A stretch of 30,342 nt of DNA, taken from Rhizophagus sp. LPA8_4_AMF (lineage: Eukaryota > Glomeromycota > Glomeromycetes > Glomerales > Glomeraceae). The translations under genes were made by a program, and so were the position numbers. Location of the stretch: the NCBI GenBank assembly GCA_021464525.1, contig JADRCO010000580.1, forward strand, positions 1 through 30,342. Direction: 5' to 3'. The notes beneath the pieces were generated by a model. That model was not told the DNA's origin. It saw only the letters and a program-made list of their open reading frames with translations, and ran no database searches. The number at the start of each line of letters is the position of its first letter. Position 1 is the stretch's first letter. Positions 1-10,269 of this stretch are shown here, piece after piece.

Positions 1-681
1 ATACCAATTTCTTAATAAAGTCAACTTTTACAAAATTCAATATAGAAGTTAAAAAATGGCATTCATAACCTCTCTTTTAACTATAATCAAACTTGAAGAA
101 GAGGCAAACATTTTATATAAACAATGATTATAAAAGCTGAATAGTTATTTGACAAAAACCAAATTTTCGGTAAATTGATCTAGCCATTTTTAGGTATGAT
201 CGTCAAAATTGTGACTGTAATTTTTTGGTGGTTACGCTGGGGAAGTTTAAACATTACACCAATTAAAATTCAGACGCCACAAAATCACGTGGGGTGAAAT
301 TTTTTGTGGTGATACTGGGGTAAATTGCTAAAATTTAAGCATTACATGGGTGCGGGATCTAGACATTACCCTAAATTTATTTTAAAAACTGTAAACAAAT
401 AATACATTTAAAATAAGATGCTTCTAAATCTTAAGTGAGTACGAGTAAATGATAATATTCCCAACATTTTGTTACTAATTTGCTCGGTTATGTATATAAT
501 AATGTTATAAAAATCATAAAGTGAATAAATTAATTGATTAATCGATACTTTGAAATCCATAATTTAAAAATGAAAACCATATTAAATAAATAGAATACTT
601 GCAAAATCATAATTTCATATAATTAATAATATTTTCTTTAACAAGAAAGGACATCCATTATATATATATACTATACTATAG
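1..681. other. Left-hand end of the window, 3' flank of gene A
   Basis: A degenerate direct repeat lies at 221-260 and 300-350 (GGTGG..ACGCTGGGG / GTGGTGATACTGGGG, then TTTAA.CATTACA). The rest is AT-rich and without an open frame of note. Confidence 0.45.
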
Positions 682-1423
682 TCAATTAAAATCTTTCAAC
701 TTTTCTAACTTATCATTGGCTTCTTTAATCATTTTTTCAAGTTCAATTTGTTGATGTGAAATTTTTCCAGTTAATTCACGAACTTCTTTATATCTAGCAT
801 CGATTGATTCTTTTGATAATGCCACTAATTCTCGAGCATGACGTTCAGTTTTTAGAATTTGTTCGCTACGGAGGTTATCGATAGTATCAATTGAAAAAGG
901 TAGTTGTGGGACTTCCATCTTCAATTGATTAGTGGATTCTACCCCAGCTGTCATTTGATTACTAATAAATAAACTAATAAATTAATAAAATTAATAATAA
1001 AAAATTAATAAATTTAACATCATCTTACTTTATATTCTCTAATTGTATTTCTGTATCAGCTTCACTAATGCGAAAATTCAAATTTCTTCTCTTTATAGCT
1101 TCTTCATTTGCTTCTCTTGCTTTTCTTTCTTTAGATTTTCTATGAATTCTTTCTACCAAATCATAAACCAATTGATCCTTCCAAATAATATCACTAGTGT
1201 GTTTTTTACCAGTTTCAATGTAATCATTAATTGCTCTAATCATCTTATGAACTTTACAATATACTGAATTAGCGCCTCTAGAAATATTTCTTGCTTTTAT
1301 CGCTTTATTACAAGTTCCGTAAGAATTTTCATACCATTCATCGAAATTATTATTGAGGTATATGAAAATTTCGATCAACTCTGAAGCATTCCATCGTTTT
1401 GGTCTTTCACTTAATCGAGACAT
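682..1423 (-). CDS. Gene A: two-exon family protein, helical N-domain plus class-1 coiled coil
   Basis: Exons 1423-1029 and 961-682 are joined across a 67-nt intron (donor GTAAGATG, acceptor TTAG) in phase 2, giving 224 aa. The split codon AA/T reads Asn and the frame runs on into NQMTAGVEST. Exon 1 holds the family domain: RW at residues 10-11, W30, C38, the VYCKV helix at 54-58, TGKK at 71-74 and W81. A basic tail of Lys, Arg and Glu follows. Exon 2 (residues 132-224) has the class-1 signature LPFSIDTID and a heptad-rich coiled coil ending KLEKLKDFN. The acidic motif before the intron is weak here (EADTEI). Role is inferred as a possible DNA-binding dimer; no biochemical function is known to me. 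It is the most divergent class-1 coil in the window. The start was chosen because the RW motif lies about 10 residues in, as in its paralogues. Confidence 0.85.
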
Positions 1424-2629
1424 CTTCTAAATATAAAAGAATTTATGAGATTTACTTTTTTTTTTAGCTAAGAAATTCGGCTTAATAAGATTTTATATTT
1501 ATATAAAAAAAGTAGAAACGGTAAAAAGTAAAACCATAAAAGAAGATTAAAAGAATTTTATATTTATATATATAAAAAAAAAAAGTAGAAACGGTAAAAA
1601 GTAAAATCATAAAAGAAGATTAAAAGAATAAACAAATAAAATAAATTATATCATAATAATTTTAATGAATTATACAAAAAAAAATTAGTACGTGAAAAAA
1701 AAAATTCCCTTATTATACAAAAAAGTAAAATCATGAGAAAATAATTAAAAATTAACCGACCATTTTTTTTCATTAATATTTTTATAACGTTACATGATTG
1801 GTCGAAATTACCGAAATTAAAATTAAAAGAAAATGTATAAAAGTGGCGAAGCGGTGAAAATTCTGACTAATAATGATAGACTTTTTATTCTTTTTATTCC
1901 AATATTGATAGACTTTTTACGTGAGAATATCAAGAAAAAAAATCATGAATTTTAACTAGGAACCGTGGGATAAAAAAGAAATAATTTATTCGGTAAATCA
2001 AATCAATTATGATATAACTTCTAGTCTAATTATCACACGATGGGTTTAAACTTTAAAATATACATCTATTTTAAAAATTAACGAAATTGACGCGTTTTTT
2101 TTTAACAGATCACGTTACTTTGTTAATTTCACTCAGTTGATACGTCATAAATCTGGTGGCAACGCCTCTTATTTTGATTGGCAGATGGGCAAATTTATGA
2201 TCGTCGATCGACTTGAACTTTACGTTACAATTAACGGTACAAAAATCAATATTGTTTTATTTTATTTAAAATTTTCATTTAACTAACAACTTTACATAAA
2301 CTACAATTTTAAATACGAAATTCCTCAAATAAAACTATAAAAGAGATTATAAAAAGAAAGAATTTGATGATGATAAAAAATTTTCCGATCGTGCTCAATT
2401 TAGTTTCGCTTATATAATAAATATTTACATAAACTATCACATGTTTGCTTAAGTAAAAAAGAATATACATAATACAAAAAGCTAAGCCCATCTTCTTATT
2501 ATGTAAAAGAAAGAAAAAAAAGAAACCTATTATTCTATTAAAAAAATTACGTAAATTAAATCAATAAATCATATTACAAAAAAAAAAAAAAAATCATCAA
2601 TCGATCAAAGATAAGAGATTGTTACCAAT
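1424..2629. other. Intergenic stretch between genes A and B
   Basis: It holds the A promoter side with a two-copy repeat (1487-1626) and a TTAGTACGTG plus A-run at about 1686. CCAAT-type words occur near 1798 and 2178. A plus-strand open frame of 78 codons without ATG at its start (2050-2286) has a plausible acceptor (TTTTTTTTTAACAG) but no known motif; I do not call it a gene. Confidence 0.45.
1487..1626. repeat. Two-copy tandem repeat in the 5' flank of gene A
   Basis: TTTTATATTTATAT(AT)n, an A-run, AGTAGAAACGGTAAAAAGTA and AAA(C/T)CATAAAAGAAGATTAA occur at about 1487-1553 and again at 1554-1626. Confidence 0.85.
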
Positions 2630-3307
2630 TTATACTATAGAAAATTCCTTCAAGTCATTCAATTTATTATTAGCCATCTCAATTAATTTGATAAGTTCAG
2701 AACGACGTTGAGAAATTTGTTCATATAAATCACGAATTTCTTGATTTCTAGTTTCAATAGTCTCTTTTGATTTTACTACCAAATTTTCAACTTTTTTAAT
2801 TTGGTCGTTATAGATCTCATCGATCGTTTCAATTGAAAAAGGCATCTGAGGAACATCTGCAGATACCTCAGTTGTTATTACATTACTAATACTAGAGAAA
2901 TGATGGTCAATATAGTATCGACCCATCTTAAATGTGATATAATGATAAATTATGATGATGTCATACCTTTTCTTACGATCTTTCGTAGTATCTTCTTTTC
3001 CCTTTCTTTCTCTATTTTTATAACACATCTCTTTTACCAAATCACGAACTTTTTTATTCTGCCATAAGATGTCGCAAGTATTCGATTTTTTTTTACCTGT
3101 CCGAAGGTAATCATCCATAATTTTAATCATATTATAAACTTTACCATAAACTGAACTACTTCCTCGTTTAACATTAGTAGTCATTATTGCTTCAGCGCAA
3201 GCAACATAAGGACTATCATACCACGTGTCAAAATTTTCATAAAGATAATTTAAAACAACCACTATTTCTGAAGATTCCCAGCGTCTTGGTTTCTCAGGTC
3301 TAGGCAT
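2630..3307 (-). CDS. Gene B: two-exon family protein with an in-frame intron
   Basis: The best model joins 3307-2967 to 2885-2630 (198 aa). Donor G/GTATGA and acceptor ATTAG give an 81-nt intron in phase 2, with split codon AG/T (Ser). The intron is a multiple of three and has no stop, so unspliced RNA also stays open and would add 27 residues. Translation is open for 39 codons upstream of 3307, but that part is Lys- and Phe-rich homopolymer readthrough. MPRPEKPRRW matches the family start, so 3307 was chosen. Exon 1 has W10, W29, a VACAEAI pair, VYGKV, TGKKK and CDILW. Exon 2 carries the class-1 signature MPFSIETIDEIYNDQI and a coiled coil to the end. A second donor-like GTAAG lies 10 nt upstream but is in phase 1 and would not join the acceptor in frame. 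Confidence 0.85.
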   Translation of the reverse strand: MPRPEKPRRWESSEIVVVLNYLYENFDTWYDSPYVACAEAIMTTNVKRGSSSVYGKVYNMIKIMDDYLRTGKKKSNTCDILWQNKKVRDLVKEMCYKNRERKGKEDTTKDRKKRYDIIIIYHYITFKMGRYYIDHHFSSISNVITTEVSADVPQMPFSIETIDEIYNDQIKKVENLVVKSKETIETRNQEIRDLYEQISQRRSELIKLIEMANNKLNDLKEFSIV

Positions 3308-4426
3308 CTTTTTTTTTAATAGTAAAAAAATAAAATGATTGTATGTAAAAGAACGTAACTGATAAAGAAAAAAGTTTTTTTTTTTTTTTTTGAAATGGGA
3401 TGAGCGGATTTTAAAATCATTCATTATCGTTTATCTAACGAATTAAGCTATAAAAGGAAGTTAACGACGTTCTTTGAAATTTATAAAAATAAAGGATCTA
3501 ATATAAAAGTGGAAATATGATTTCCTGTTAATCAGCGTCATCATTACCATATTTTCTTTAAGATATGCAGATTGTCGATATTTATTGGTGCTCTTGTGTT
3601 TAAAACTCATTTGAATAATTGATGGTTCCTATCCATATAAGGATATTATTTTGTTTTCAATTTTCAGTTTATTTAGATTATACAAGAAAAAGTGAGTCAT
3701 CTCAATGAAGTATGTTACCAAAAAAATTTAGTGTGTGAAAAAAAAATAATCGGCAGAAAATACGGCAGAATAGAATAGAAAGGAATAATAAAAAAATAAT
3801 AAAATAAAAATATATGTATCAAACCTATTACTACAATCAAATGAATCAATATACCCATATTTATTATTTACAAGAACATGAAAATCGGGACATGTATTGA
3901 TGACACCACCGTCGAAAATTATTCCATAATAATTGTAATCTATCGAAGTGCACAGCAAATGAGAAATCTTTTTTGACGCGAAATTTTATATCGGTTGTAT
4001 TTCAAATATTTTTTTATTTAATTCAAATCTTGATTTAATATAAAATTTTGTACAGAATAATATTAACATAAGATGTAATGTTTTTAGGGATACGATTAAA
4101 TGAGAACTAAGAATCTAAAGAATCGAAGAATTTTTAAATGTCAATATCCAAACGCGCGACTAAACTATACAGGAAAGAATATAGGTACAAGTATCTAAAA
4201 AATTCTTTTAATTCTTTATTTGCTCAACCTCAACTAAATAATAATTATAATAATTAAAAATTACAAATAAACAAAATATGATATGCGTGATACGTCGCAT
4301 ATATAATTGAAATCTTTATCAAAAGAAAGAAAAGTTTATATTAATAAAAATCACGTACAGATGGTACAGTAAAACTAATTCAAGAAAAAGAAAAAAAAAT
4401 TGATTTACCATTTATACTCCTATTAA
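3308..4426. other. Intergenic stretch between genes B and C
   Basis: It holds the 5' flank of B and the 3' flank of C. A T/A homopolymer run lies just 5' of the B start. A CArG-like box (CCATATAAGG) sits at 3633-3642, and a TTAGTGTGTG followed by an A-run at about 3729. An open frame at 3728-3958 is AT-driven and shows no family motif. No other gene was seen. Confidence 0.5.
3633..3642. promoter_or_regulatory. CArG-like box upstream of gene B
   Basis: CCATATAAGG is an exact match to the MADS-box/SRF consensus CC(A/T)6GG, about 330 bp before the B start codon. The related promoter of H has CCTATCCATGATAT in a similar place. In AT-rich DNA such a match can arise by chance, so function is only suggested. 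Confidence 0.2.
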
Positions 4427-5062
4427 TCATTGAAATTTTTTAAAATCTTCAAATAACTTATTGGTATTCTCTATAGATTCGATAAGTTCTGCTTTAAGTT
4501 TTTCGAACTTCTTAATTTTTTCATTATAAACATTATTAACCTCTTCAATGGTAAAAGATAATTTAGGAATGTTTCTATTTGCGTCACTTTGATTCGTAGA
4601 TTCCTCAGATGATACCGTTATTTGATCGATGCTAAAAATAAAAAAAAAAAAATAATTTTTGTTAATATTTTAATAATTATATGAAATGTTTAATGAATCA
4701 ACATACTTCATTTCAATATCACCGTCACTCGCACGACTTGAAGTTTCTTGATTTTCATTTCGCTTTTTTTCTCTGGATTTCACACACATTGTTCTTACCA
4801 AACTATGAATTTCTTCATTTTCCCAAATAACGGCAGAATTATTTGCTTTTTTGCCGGTATCGAGAAATTTTTCCATATCCTGAACCAAACCATGAACTTT
4901 ATTATAAACTTGTTTTCCGTCTCGAATTATATTAGTTGCTTCTATTGCTTTAACACATGCAACAAAAGGACTTTTATACCAAAGTTCAAAATTATCATTG
5001 AGATAATTAAGGACTTTAATTGTATCATGAGTTTCCCAACGTTTCGGTTTATCTCGAGGCAT
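4427..5062 (-). CDS. Gene C: two-exon family protein, short class-2 coil
   Basis: Exons 5062-4707 and 4631-4427 flank a 75-nt intron (donor GTATGT, acceptor TTTAG), phase 2, split codon AA/C (Asn), giving 186 aa. Exon 1 begins MPRDKPKRW (W9, W28) and carries VACVKAI, VYNKV, TGKK and SAVIW. It ends in the acidic DGDIEM motif just before the intron. Exon 2 starts with a Ser/Thr/Gln linker (IDQITVSSEEST), then LSFTIEEVNNVYNEKI and one coil unit ending KLFEDFKKFQ. This is the shortest member: F, G and H carry two such coil units where C has one. It is in the same orientation as B and D. A regulatory element shared with F and H lies 188 bp upstream. Function is inferred only, as for the family. 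Confidence 0.87.
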
Positions 5063-5867
5063 CTTTTTAAGATAAAAAAAAAAAAATAAAAAATAAAAAA
5101 TAAAAAAAATAAACCAGTAAAGAATGAAAAAGAAATGAAATGAAATGAATCTAGAAGTTCCTAAAAAAGTAGAATGGATGATTTATTTATCTACTGGCCA
5201 TTAAGTAGCACGAGAAGAAATAGAAGTTATTTGTTAGTCTGATTACCTTCCTTAGTTAAAGTTCACGGAGAAAAAACTCCTATCAATTTTAATAAGGTAT
5301 AATTATTATTGTTTATTCGTCTTTGTGCTATTTAAATACAATCAAATATGGTATTCAATGATGTTTAAATCTTGTATTCTGGTGTCACAGAAAATTTTTA
5401 TAGAATCAAATTTAGCGTTATATATAATATATATATATATTAGAATTTCTATTATCTGATATATATACATTTTTGAACAGAACTGATTTAAGATTAATAA
5501 GCAAAAAATATAGAATAATATAAATAATATATATCATTAAGTACCCATTAGAAAAAACTATGTTTTACATCATGATTATATTCTGTTTTAAGATGATAAT
5601 AGATAATTTATTTAAACATTTTAAACATTATCATTCCGCCCAAACATCATTATTTTGAATGATATAATTATTTTGTATTGAAATTTTCATCCTATAATAA
5701 TATCTATTATTTTTCTTCACATGACATCAAATCTCATTTTTATTTGACTCAATATAATTTCACTTTAAATGGAGATTGTAAATTCGCATATATACATAAA
5801 TCATATTTGTAATATCGTAAAAGGTAACGAAAAGATGTCATCATTATTTATAAAAATCACGTATAAA
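5063..5867. other. Intergenic stretch between genes C and D
   Basis: It contains the C promoter region (shared element at 5243-5300), an AT microsatellite at about 5421-5450, and AT-rich DNA with no coding signal. The 3' flanks of C and D share a short AAAATCACGTA sequence (near 4348 and 5852). Confidence 0.5.
5243..5300 (-). promoter_or_regulatory. Shared upstream element, gene C copy
   Basis: Read on the minus strand it has TTTAACTAAGGAAGG, followed upstream by a GGAG...CTCC inverted pair. Its core is 188 bp 5' of the C start. Equivalent cores lie upstream of F, H, I and J, so it is probably core promoter or 5' UTR sequence kept after duplication. Confidence 0.35.
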
Positions 5868-6672
5868 TCATAATCCCAACCTGTCATTTAATCTTTTCAA
5901 CTTGATATTTTGGATAATATCATTTTTAAATTGATTATATTGCTCGATTTCTTCTTTATGTTTAGCTTTAACTTGTTCAACTTTTTCTTCACAAGCATCC
6001 TCAACATACTTAATAGAATCCTCAACGTCTCTAATTACAGACATTATCTCACTTATCTTCTGAGGAGGATCGTTTATTTGACTTGCGGATGTTGTTGCTA
6101 CTTGACTTGCGGATGTTGTTGCTATTTGACTTGCAGATGTTGTTGATACTTGACTTGCAGATGTTGTTGCTACTTGGCTTGCAGATGTTGTCGCTACTTG
6201 ACTAGCGCTAAAAAAGAAAAAATAAAAAAAAATAACGGATAACGTATAATTTTGACAATTAATAGTACCTTAAAAAGATTTAACTTGTAAGGTTACCGTA
6301 CTTTGTAGTCGTATTAACGTTACTGCTACTTGTAATTTGTTGTTTACTACCACTCGTAATTTTTTGTTTTCCTTTACATTTGTCGTCTAATTCTTCGTCC
6401 AAATTTTCGGTTTTTTTATTAATTTCTTTTACCAAACTACTAATTCTGTTCTTCCTTAAAGTTTTGCAAGCTTTACGTTTTTTAGGAGTTTTAATAGCTT
6501 TAAGCAAATTATTAACCATACTATAAATTGATTTAGCTTCTCTATCAAGTTTATGAACTTTGGCCGCTTTAGCACAAGCACCTAGCCGAGTTTTGCACCA
6601 TAAAGAAAAATTTTCATTAATAAACTCGAGAACTTTAATTGTCTCCGTTCTCTTCCAGCTTTTTCCAGTCAT
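5868..6672 (-). CDS. Gene D: divergent family member with ASQVATTS octapeptide repeats
   Basis: Exons 6672-6302 and 6207-5868 flank a 94-nt intron (donor GTACGG, acceptor TTTTTTAG), phase 2, split codon AA/C, giving 236 aa. The N-domain is recognisable (SWKRTETIKVLEF, FSLW, ACAKAAK, SIYSMV). However, the first Arg of RW is Ser, the usual K in YxKV is Met, and the TGKK/C.IIW loop is shortened to a basic KTPKKRKACKTLRK run. Exon 2 opens with five copies and a part copy of an eight-residue Ser/Thr/Ala/Gln repeat (residues 125-168). An acidic/basic coiled coil then replaces the usual one. The open frame is intact, so it reads as a live but fast-diverging copy. The low-complexity linker could be flexible or a target for modification; this is inference. 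Confidence 0.78.
6075..6206 (-). repeat. 24-bp coding minisatellite in gene D exon 2
   Basis: Five full 24-bp units and one half unit run head to tail and encode A-S-Q-(V/I)-(A/S)-T-T-S. Differences are mostly at the third base or are V/I and A/S swaps, so the array is recent and kept in frame. Confidence 0.9.
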
Positions 6673-8514
6673 TATTATTTATTTGTTCTTAAAAAAAAAA
6701 TAATAAATAAATAAAAATAAAAATAAAAATAAAAGGAACGAAAATTATAATTTAGAAAGTGGAACGTACAGTATTAAATAGTCGAAAAAGAATTTTAATA
6801 ATGTTTAAATTTGTTAAGGAAAGAATCAAAATACATACCGGAGAAATAACTCCTTATATACTAGTTCCTAGCTTTAAGTGGAAACATTGACGAGTATCTG
6901 GTATCACAAAAAATTTTTTTTAGTAAAAAGAAAAAAAATATCAACCTATTATTTTTAAATCGTCCATTAAAGAAAATACATAACATTTATATCGTTAATA
7001 CATATTAACCACTAATACTTAATCGTTAAAAAATTCATCCCCTGATATTTTCTTTGTCCAGACATCGTTAATATCATAGTTGTCACTGTCTTTTCTAAAT
7101 CAAGAGGTACTATTTTTTATTTTATTTTTTTATTTTTTTGATGCTTTTTTTTTTATGAATTTTCTGTTATATCGTGGTTATTTGGATTTTTTATTATTGA
7201 TAAAAAATTTTTTCCCCCTTACAAAATAAAGCCGAATACGCAATTTTCATTCTCATTCTGTTTTATGTAAATCATAAATGACTAATAAATAATTACATTC
7301 ATTTTCATTATCATACTTTTACCATTAACATAATTAGATAGTACACGATTAAAATATAAATAAAGTTAATCCCGCCACAATCATCACATCAGCCTTCAAT
7401 TCATTACTCCCGGTTGTTCCTGGTCCCTGGCACAAATTTGATTCCGCAGAAGTACTCAAATAAGTAATGTTTTAAGTTTTGTACAACAAACAGTGCGTTA
7501 AGAACATAAATACAGTTATTAAAGTTAAGCCAAAAAATCAAAAATAAAGTGAATCAATCCTTTTTTGGATAATGTCAACTGAAAGTTTATCACATTTAGT
7601 AATACTAGGCTGGAATTAATGAATTTCCTTTAACAATAAGCATGCGACAATACTACCCACGCATTTTTTTTCTGGATTTTTTCACGTATCTGGTAACTTT
7701 AATTAAATTACGTTTTACAACAAATCTTTCCTGGAAAGACGATTAAACGGCTAAAGCGTTTATATTTTAAAAAAATGTTTTTTCGAGATACATACTCAAA
7801 TTAGTTCGTTTTAAATAATTTACGTGTATTCATAAATTTAAAAATTTTAAAATCATATCATTTTTTTTCTTGTCAATGGAATTTTTTTTTTTCATATAAA
7901 ATATAAAACATCAAATTAAATCTATTTGTAAAAAAAATAATGTTGGATTATTTTTTACCAACTTTTTTTTTACCTTACTATCATTTTTTTATGTTATATA
8001 ACTGGTGAATCAAAAATCATTATTATTAAAGACTTCAATTCTTTAACCATTTTTTATAATATCAATCAACTCATAATATCTTTTTTTTAGTAAATCAAAT
8101 ATTTAATATTTATTGAATGTGGTACGGATAAAAATTAATGATGTTCGTTTCGTAATTAGAAAAATCAATTTAAAGTTTGTTAAAGATCCGGTATTTTACT
8201 TGTTAATAAACTAGGATCGGTATGTGAATGGTATTCGTTAGGCGTGTTTAATAATTTTAATTTAGTCCGATCATCGGTAAAAAAAACAAAATGGTTTCTT
8301 TCTTTAAAAATATATTTTTCACAGACAAAAAATGTTGGTACAACAAACAATGAGTCATCGAAAATATGACAAAGGATTTATTTTAGTATGTGAAAAAAAA
8401 AAATACGAAAGCTCCTCTCTTTTTTTTAAAAAAAAAAAAAAAAAAAATCCCCATATTTTTTCGTACCCGTATTTTTTCGTATATTTATCGTAAAAAAAAA
8501 AAAAAAAAAAAAAT
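6673..8514. other. Intergenic stretch between divergent genes D and E
   Basis: D (minus) and E (plus) are divergent, so this 1.8 kb holds both promoters. Near D, a CCGGAGAAATAACTCC sequence at 6838-6853 resembles part of the upstream element of C. A less AT-rich island at 7370-7450 contains a 40-codon open frame (listed separately). Poly(T)/poly(A) runs at 8420-8512 end right at the E start. No tRNA or transposon seen. Confidence 0.5.
7349..7471 (-). CDS. Possible orphan C-terminal exon, GPI-signal-like tail
   Basis: This is an open frame of 40 codons with no ATG of its own at the start. It reads a Gly/Ser/Thr-rich stretch (LCQGPGTTGSNELKADV), then a hydrophobic tail (MIVAGLTLFIF) ending at a stop. 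The layout resembles the C-terminus of fungal GPI-anchored surface proteins, and base composition is richer in G and C than the surroundings. No partner exon or clear acceptor was found upstream, and a frame of this length is expected by chance in 30 kb. It may be a gene relic or nothing. Confidence 0.18.
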   Translation of the reverse strand, partial: NITYLSTSAESNLCQGPGTTGSNELKADVMIVAGLTLFIF

Positions 8515-9303
8515 ATGCCTCGGGCTGACAGAATGAAACGCTGGGATTATACGGAACTAGTTAAGGTTCTTAAATTCCTTAATAATAATTTTGATATATG
8601 GTTCAAAAACCATATGGAAGCTTGCGCTGCAGCATCTGAAAATACAAATATCGATCGAGATGTTTCGTCAATATATAGCAAAGTCCATTCTTTAATAAAA
8701 GATATGGAAAATTCTATTGAAGCGGATAGATCACCTACCTGTAACATTCTACGAGAAAGCCGAAAAATAAATAAATTAGTAAGAACAATTTGTATCAAAA
8801 CTAGAGAAAGAACCCAAATAGAAGAAGAAAGTCAAGAAAGAAAAAGAAATCATAAGAGCGGTGGTGGCTTTAAAGTCAATATAGAGTACGGTGATTTTTA
8901 TATCACTTTATTTATTTTTTTTTTACAAAAAAAAAAATAAAATAAAATAAAATATTAAAATTCATTAACAATTTATTATGTTAATTTATTTTATTCTAGA
9001 ACTAATCAAGCAACAACAGCAGGTACACCTACAAGTCGAATTGATGGTTTCCAGATGCCTATAGAAATTGAAGAGGTTAAAACATGTAACGAAAGAATAC
9101 AAGAAATAGAAAGTAGTTTCCAGATGCCTATAGGAATTGAAGAGGTTAAAACTCTATGTAACGAAAAAATACAAGAAATAGAAACAAAACGAAAAGAGGA
9201 CATTGAAAAAATTTCCCAAATCCGATCAGAAATGATTGAAACAATTATGGACGCCAATAATAAGATCAATAATAAATATGAAGAACTAAAGCAATTTCAG
9301 TGA
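8515..9303 (+). CDS. Gene E: inverted family member, class-2-like coil with a recent internal duplication
   Basis: The only family gene on the plus strand. Exons 8515-8885 and 9000-9303 flank a 114-nt intron (donor GTACGG, acceptor TTCTAG), phase 2, split codon GA/A, giving 224 aa. The N-domain shows RW at 9-10, FDIW, EACAAASE, SIYSKV and CNILR. The family TGKK loop is changed to EADRSP, and the usual Trp after C.I. is Arg. Exon 2 starts TNQATTAGTPTSRIDGF, then two near-identical 23/24-residue units (FQMPIEIEEVKTCNERIQ and FQMPIGIEEVKTLCNEKIQ), and ends in the coil NNKINNKYEELKQFQ. A long A-run precedes the ATG. The isolated orientation suggests a local inversion or an inverted duplication in the array. 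Confidence 0.87.
9048..9188 (+). repeat. Tandem 69/72-bp duplication in gene E exon 2
   Basis: Copy one is 9048-9116 and copy two 9117-9188. They differ by a few substitutions and one codon (Leu gained in copy two), so the frame is kept and one coil segment is doubled. Confidence 0.9.
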
Positions 9304-9682
9304 CTGATTGTATAGAGTCATGGAGACGCAAAATTTTGTAATATCGTAGCTATTCTTTGAGATTAGCATTAGAAAAAATGCACTATATGTGATGATGATG
9401 ATTATATTCTCATTGGTAAAAGAAATTATTGAAATTACTGTATTTTTTCTTTTTTATTTGAAATAAAATTTATATAAAATAAAATTTTTATGTCAAGATT
9501 ATCAATTTTATAATTCGCAATTCAAACTAATTCGTGATCCGTCACTGATCCGTAGCGTGAGCATTGAACAAACTGTAAAAAAATTCATATACGATTTCAG
9601 ATGCAATTTATGATATCTTTTCTGTCCTTAGGTAATATCAACAAATATCAACTAAATAATTAATACAGTTATTTATTTGTCG

Positions 9683-9780
9683 TAACGCCAGATTCATATT
9701 TTTCTTGCCGTATCTTCCGCGGATTAAGAATTAACGCCAAATTCCCATTTTTTTTGCCGTATCTTTACAGGTTACAAATT
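9683..9780. repeat. Two-copy tandem duplication, 49-bp period
   Basis: TAACGCCAGATTC...TTGCCGTATCTT at 9683 recurs as TAACGCCAAATTC...TTGCCGTATCTT at 9732, with scattered changes. No coding sense was seen. Confidence 0.7.
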
Positions 9781-9890
9781 AATATTTAATTTTCCATAAT
9801 TCTTTTTTTTTAGCCCTCGCTTTATTTAATATAGACAAACCGACAAACCTATTTATTAATCGAATTTTTAATTGACGCCAATGACGCTAA

Positions 9891-9990
9891 TAAATTTTAT
9901 TTTTTAAAAAAAAGTATTTATTATATTGAACGATCTTTATAAATTTTACTTTTTTTTAAAAAAAAAATATTTATTACATTGAAGAATGAG
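9891..9990. repeat. Two-copy tandem duplication around T/A runs
   Basis: TAAATTTTAT, a T-run/A-run, then TATTTATTATATTGAA at 9891 recurs from 9940 with TATTTATTACATTGAA. The period is close to that of the neighbouring duplication. Confidence 0.6.
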
Positions 9991-10269
9991 ATAAGGAAAT
10001 ATTTAAAAAATCCTCAATCAATTTATTTTTTCTTTACGGTTAAAATTATGGGCGTAGAAAATTATTATTTGATCATGTGATTTGTTGGTCTGAAATTTTC
10101 GGATATTTATATATTTTTAAACTATATATTATATAATAGCCAATTGTCAAATAAATAGTTATATAACGTTAAATTATACTACTATTAAATAGCATTATAT
10201 TATTTATTGTTAACAACTTTATAATCATTAATAAAATACATTATTATAAATCTATACTAACATCTACTA

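Noticed and set aside
1043-1267. Plus-strand open frame opposite gene A exon 1
   Set aside because: Antisense shadow of a family exon. The same applies to frames at 4748-5089, 5910-6146, 8547-8798, 9006-9269, 11323-11556, 11875-12084, 12002-12217, 13010-13340, 13725-13910 and 25663-25857.
2309-2491. 60-residue hydrophobic minus-strand frame
   Set aside because: Composition follows the AT-rich DNA, there is no motif or paralogue, and frames of this length are expected by chance.
2972-2976. GTAAG as an alternative donor for gene B
   Set aside because: It is in phase 1, while both possible acceptors are in phase 2 and every paralogue uses phase 2.
3308-3424. N-terminal extension of gene B
   Set aside because: It is Lys/Phe homopolymer readthrough of the T/A tract; the family start MPR.. 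lies at 3307. The same reasoning removes short extensions of H and I.
3728-3958. 76-residue minus-strand frame with a Phe/Tyr-rich end
   Set aside because: No motif was recognised, the end is AT-driven, and it overlaps no duplicated landmark.
6075-6206. Regularly spaced 24-bp repeats, CRISPR-like at first sight
   Set aside because: Units are directly adjacent with no spacers, and they code in frame for ASQVATTS in a eukaryotic gene.
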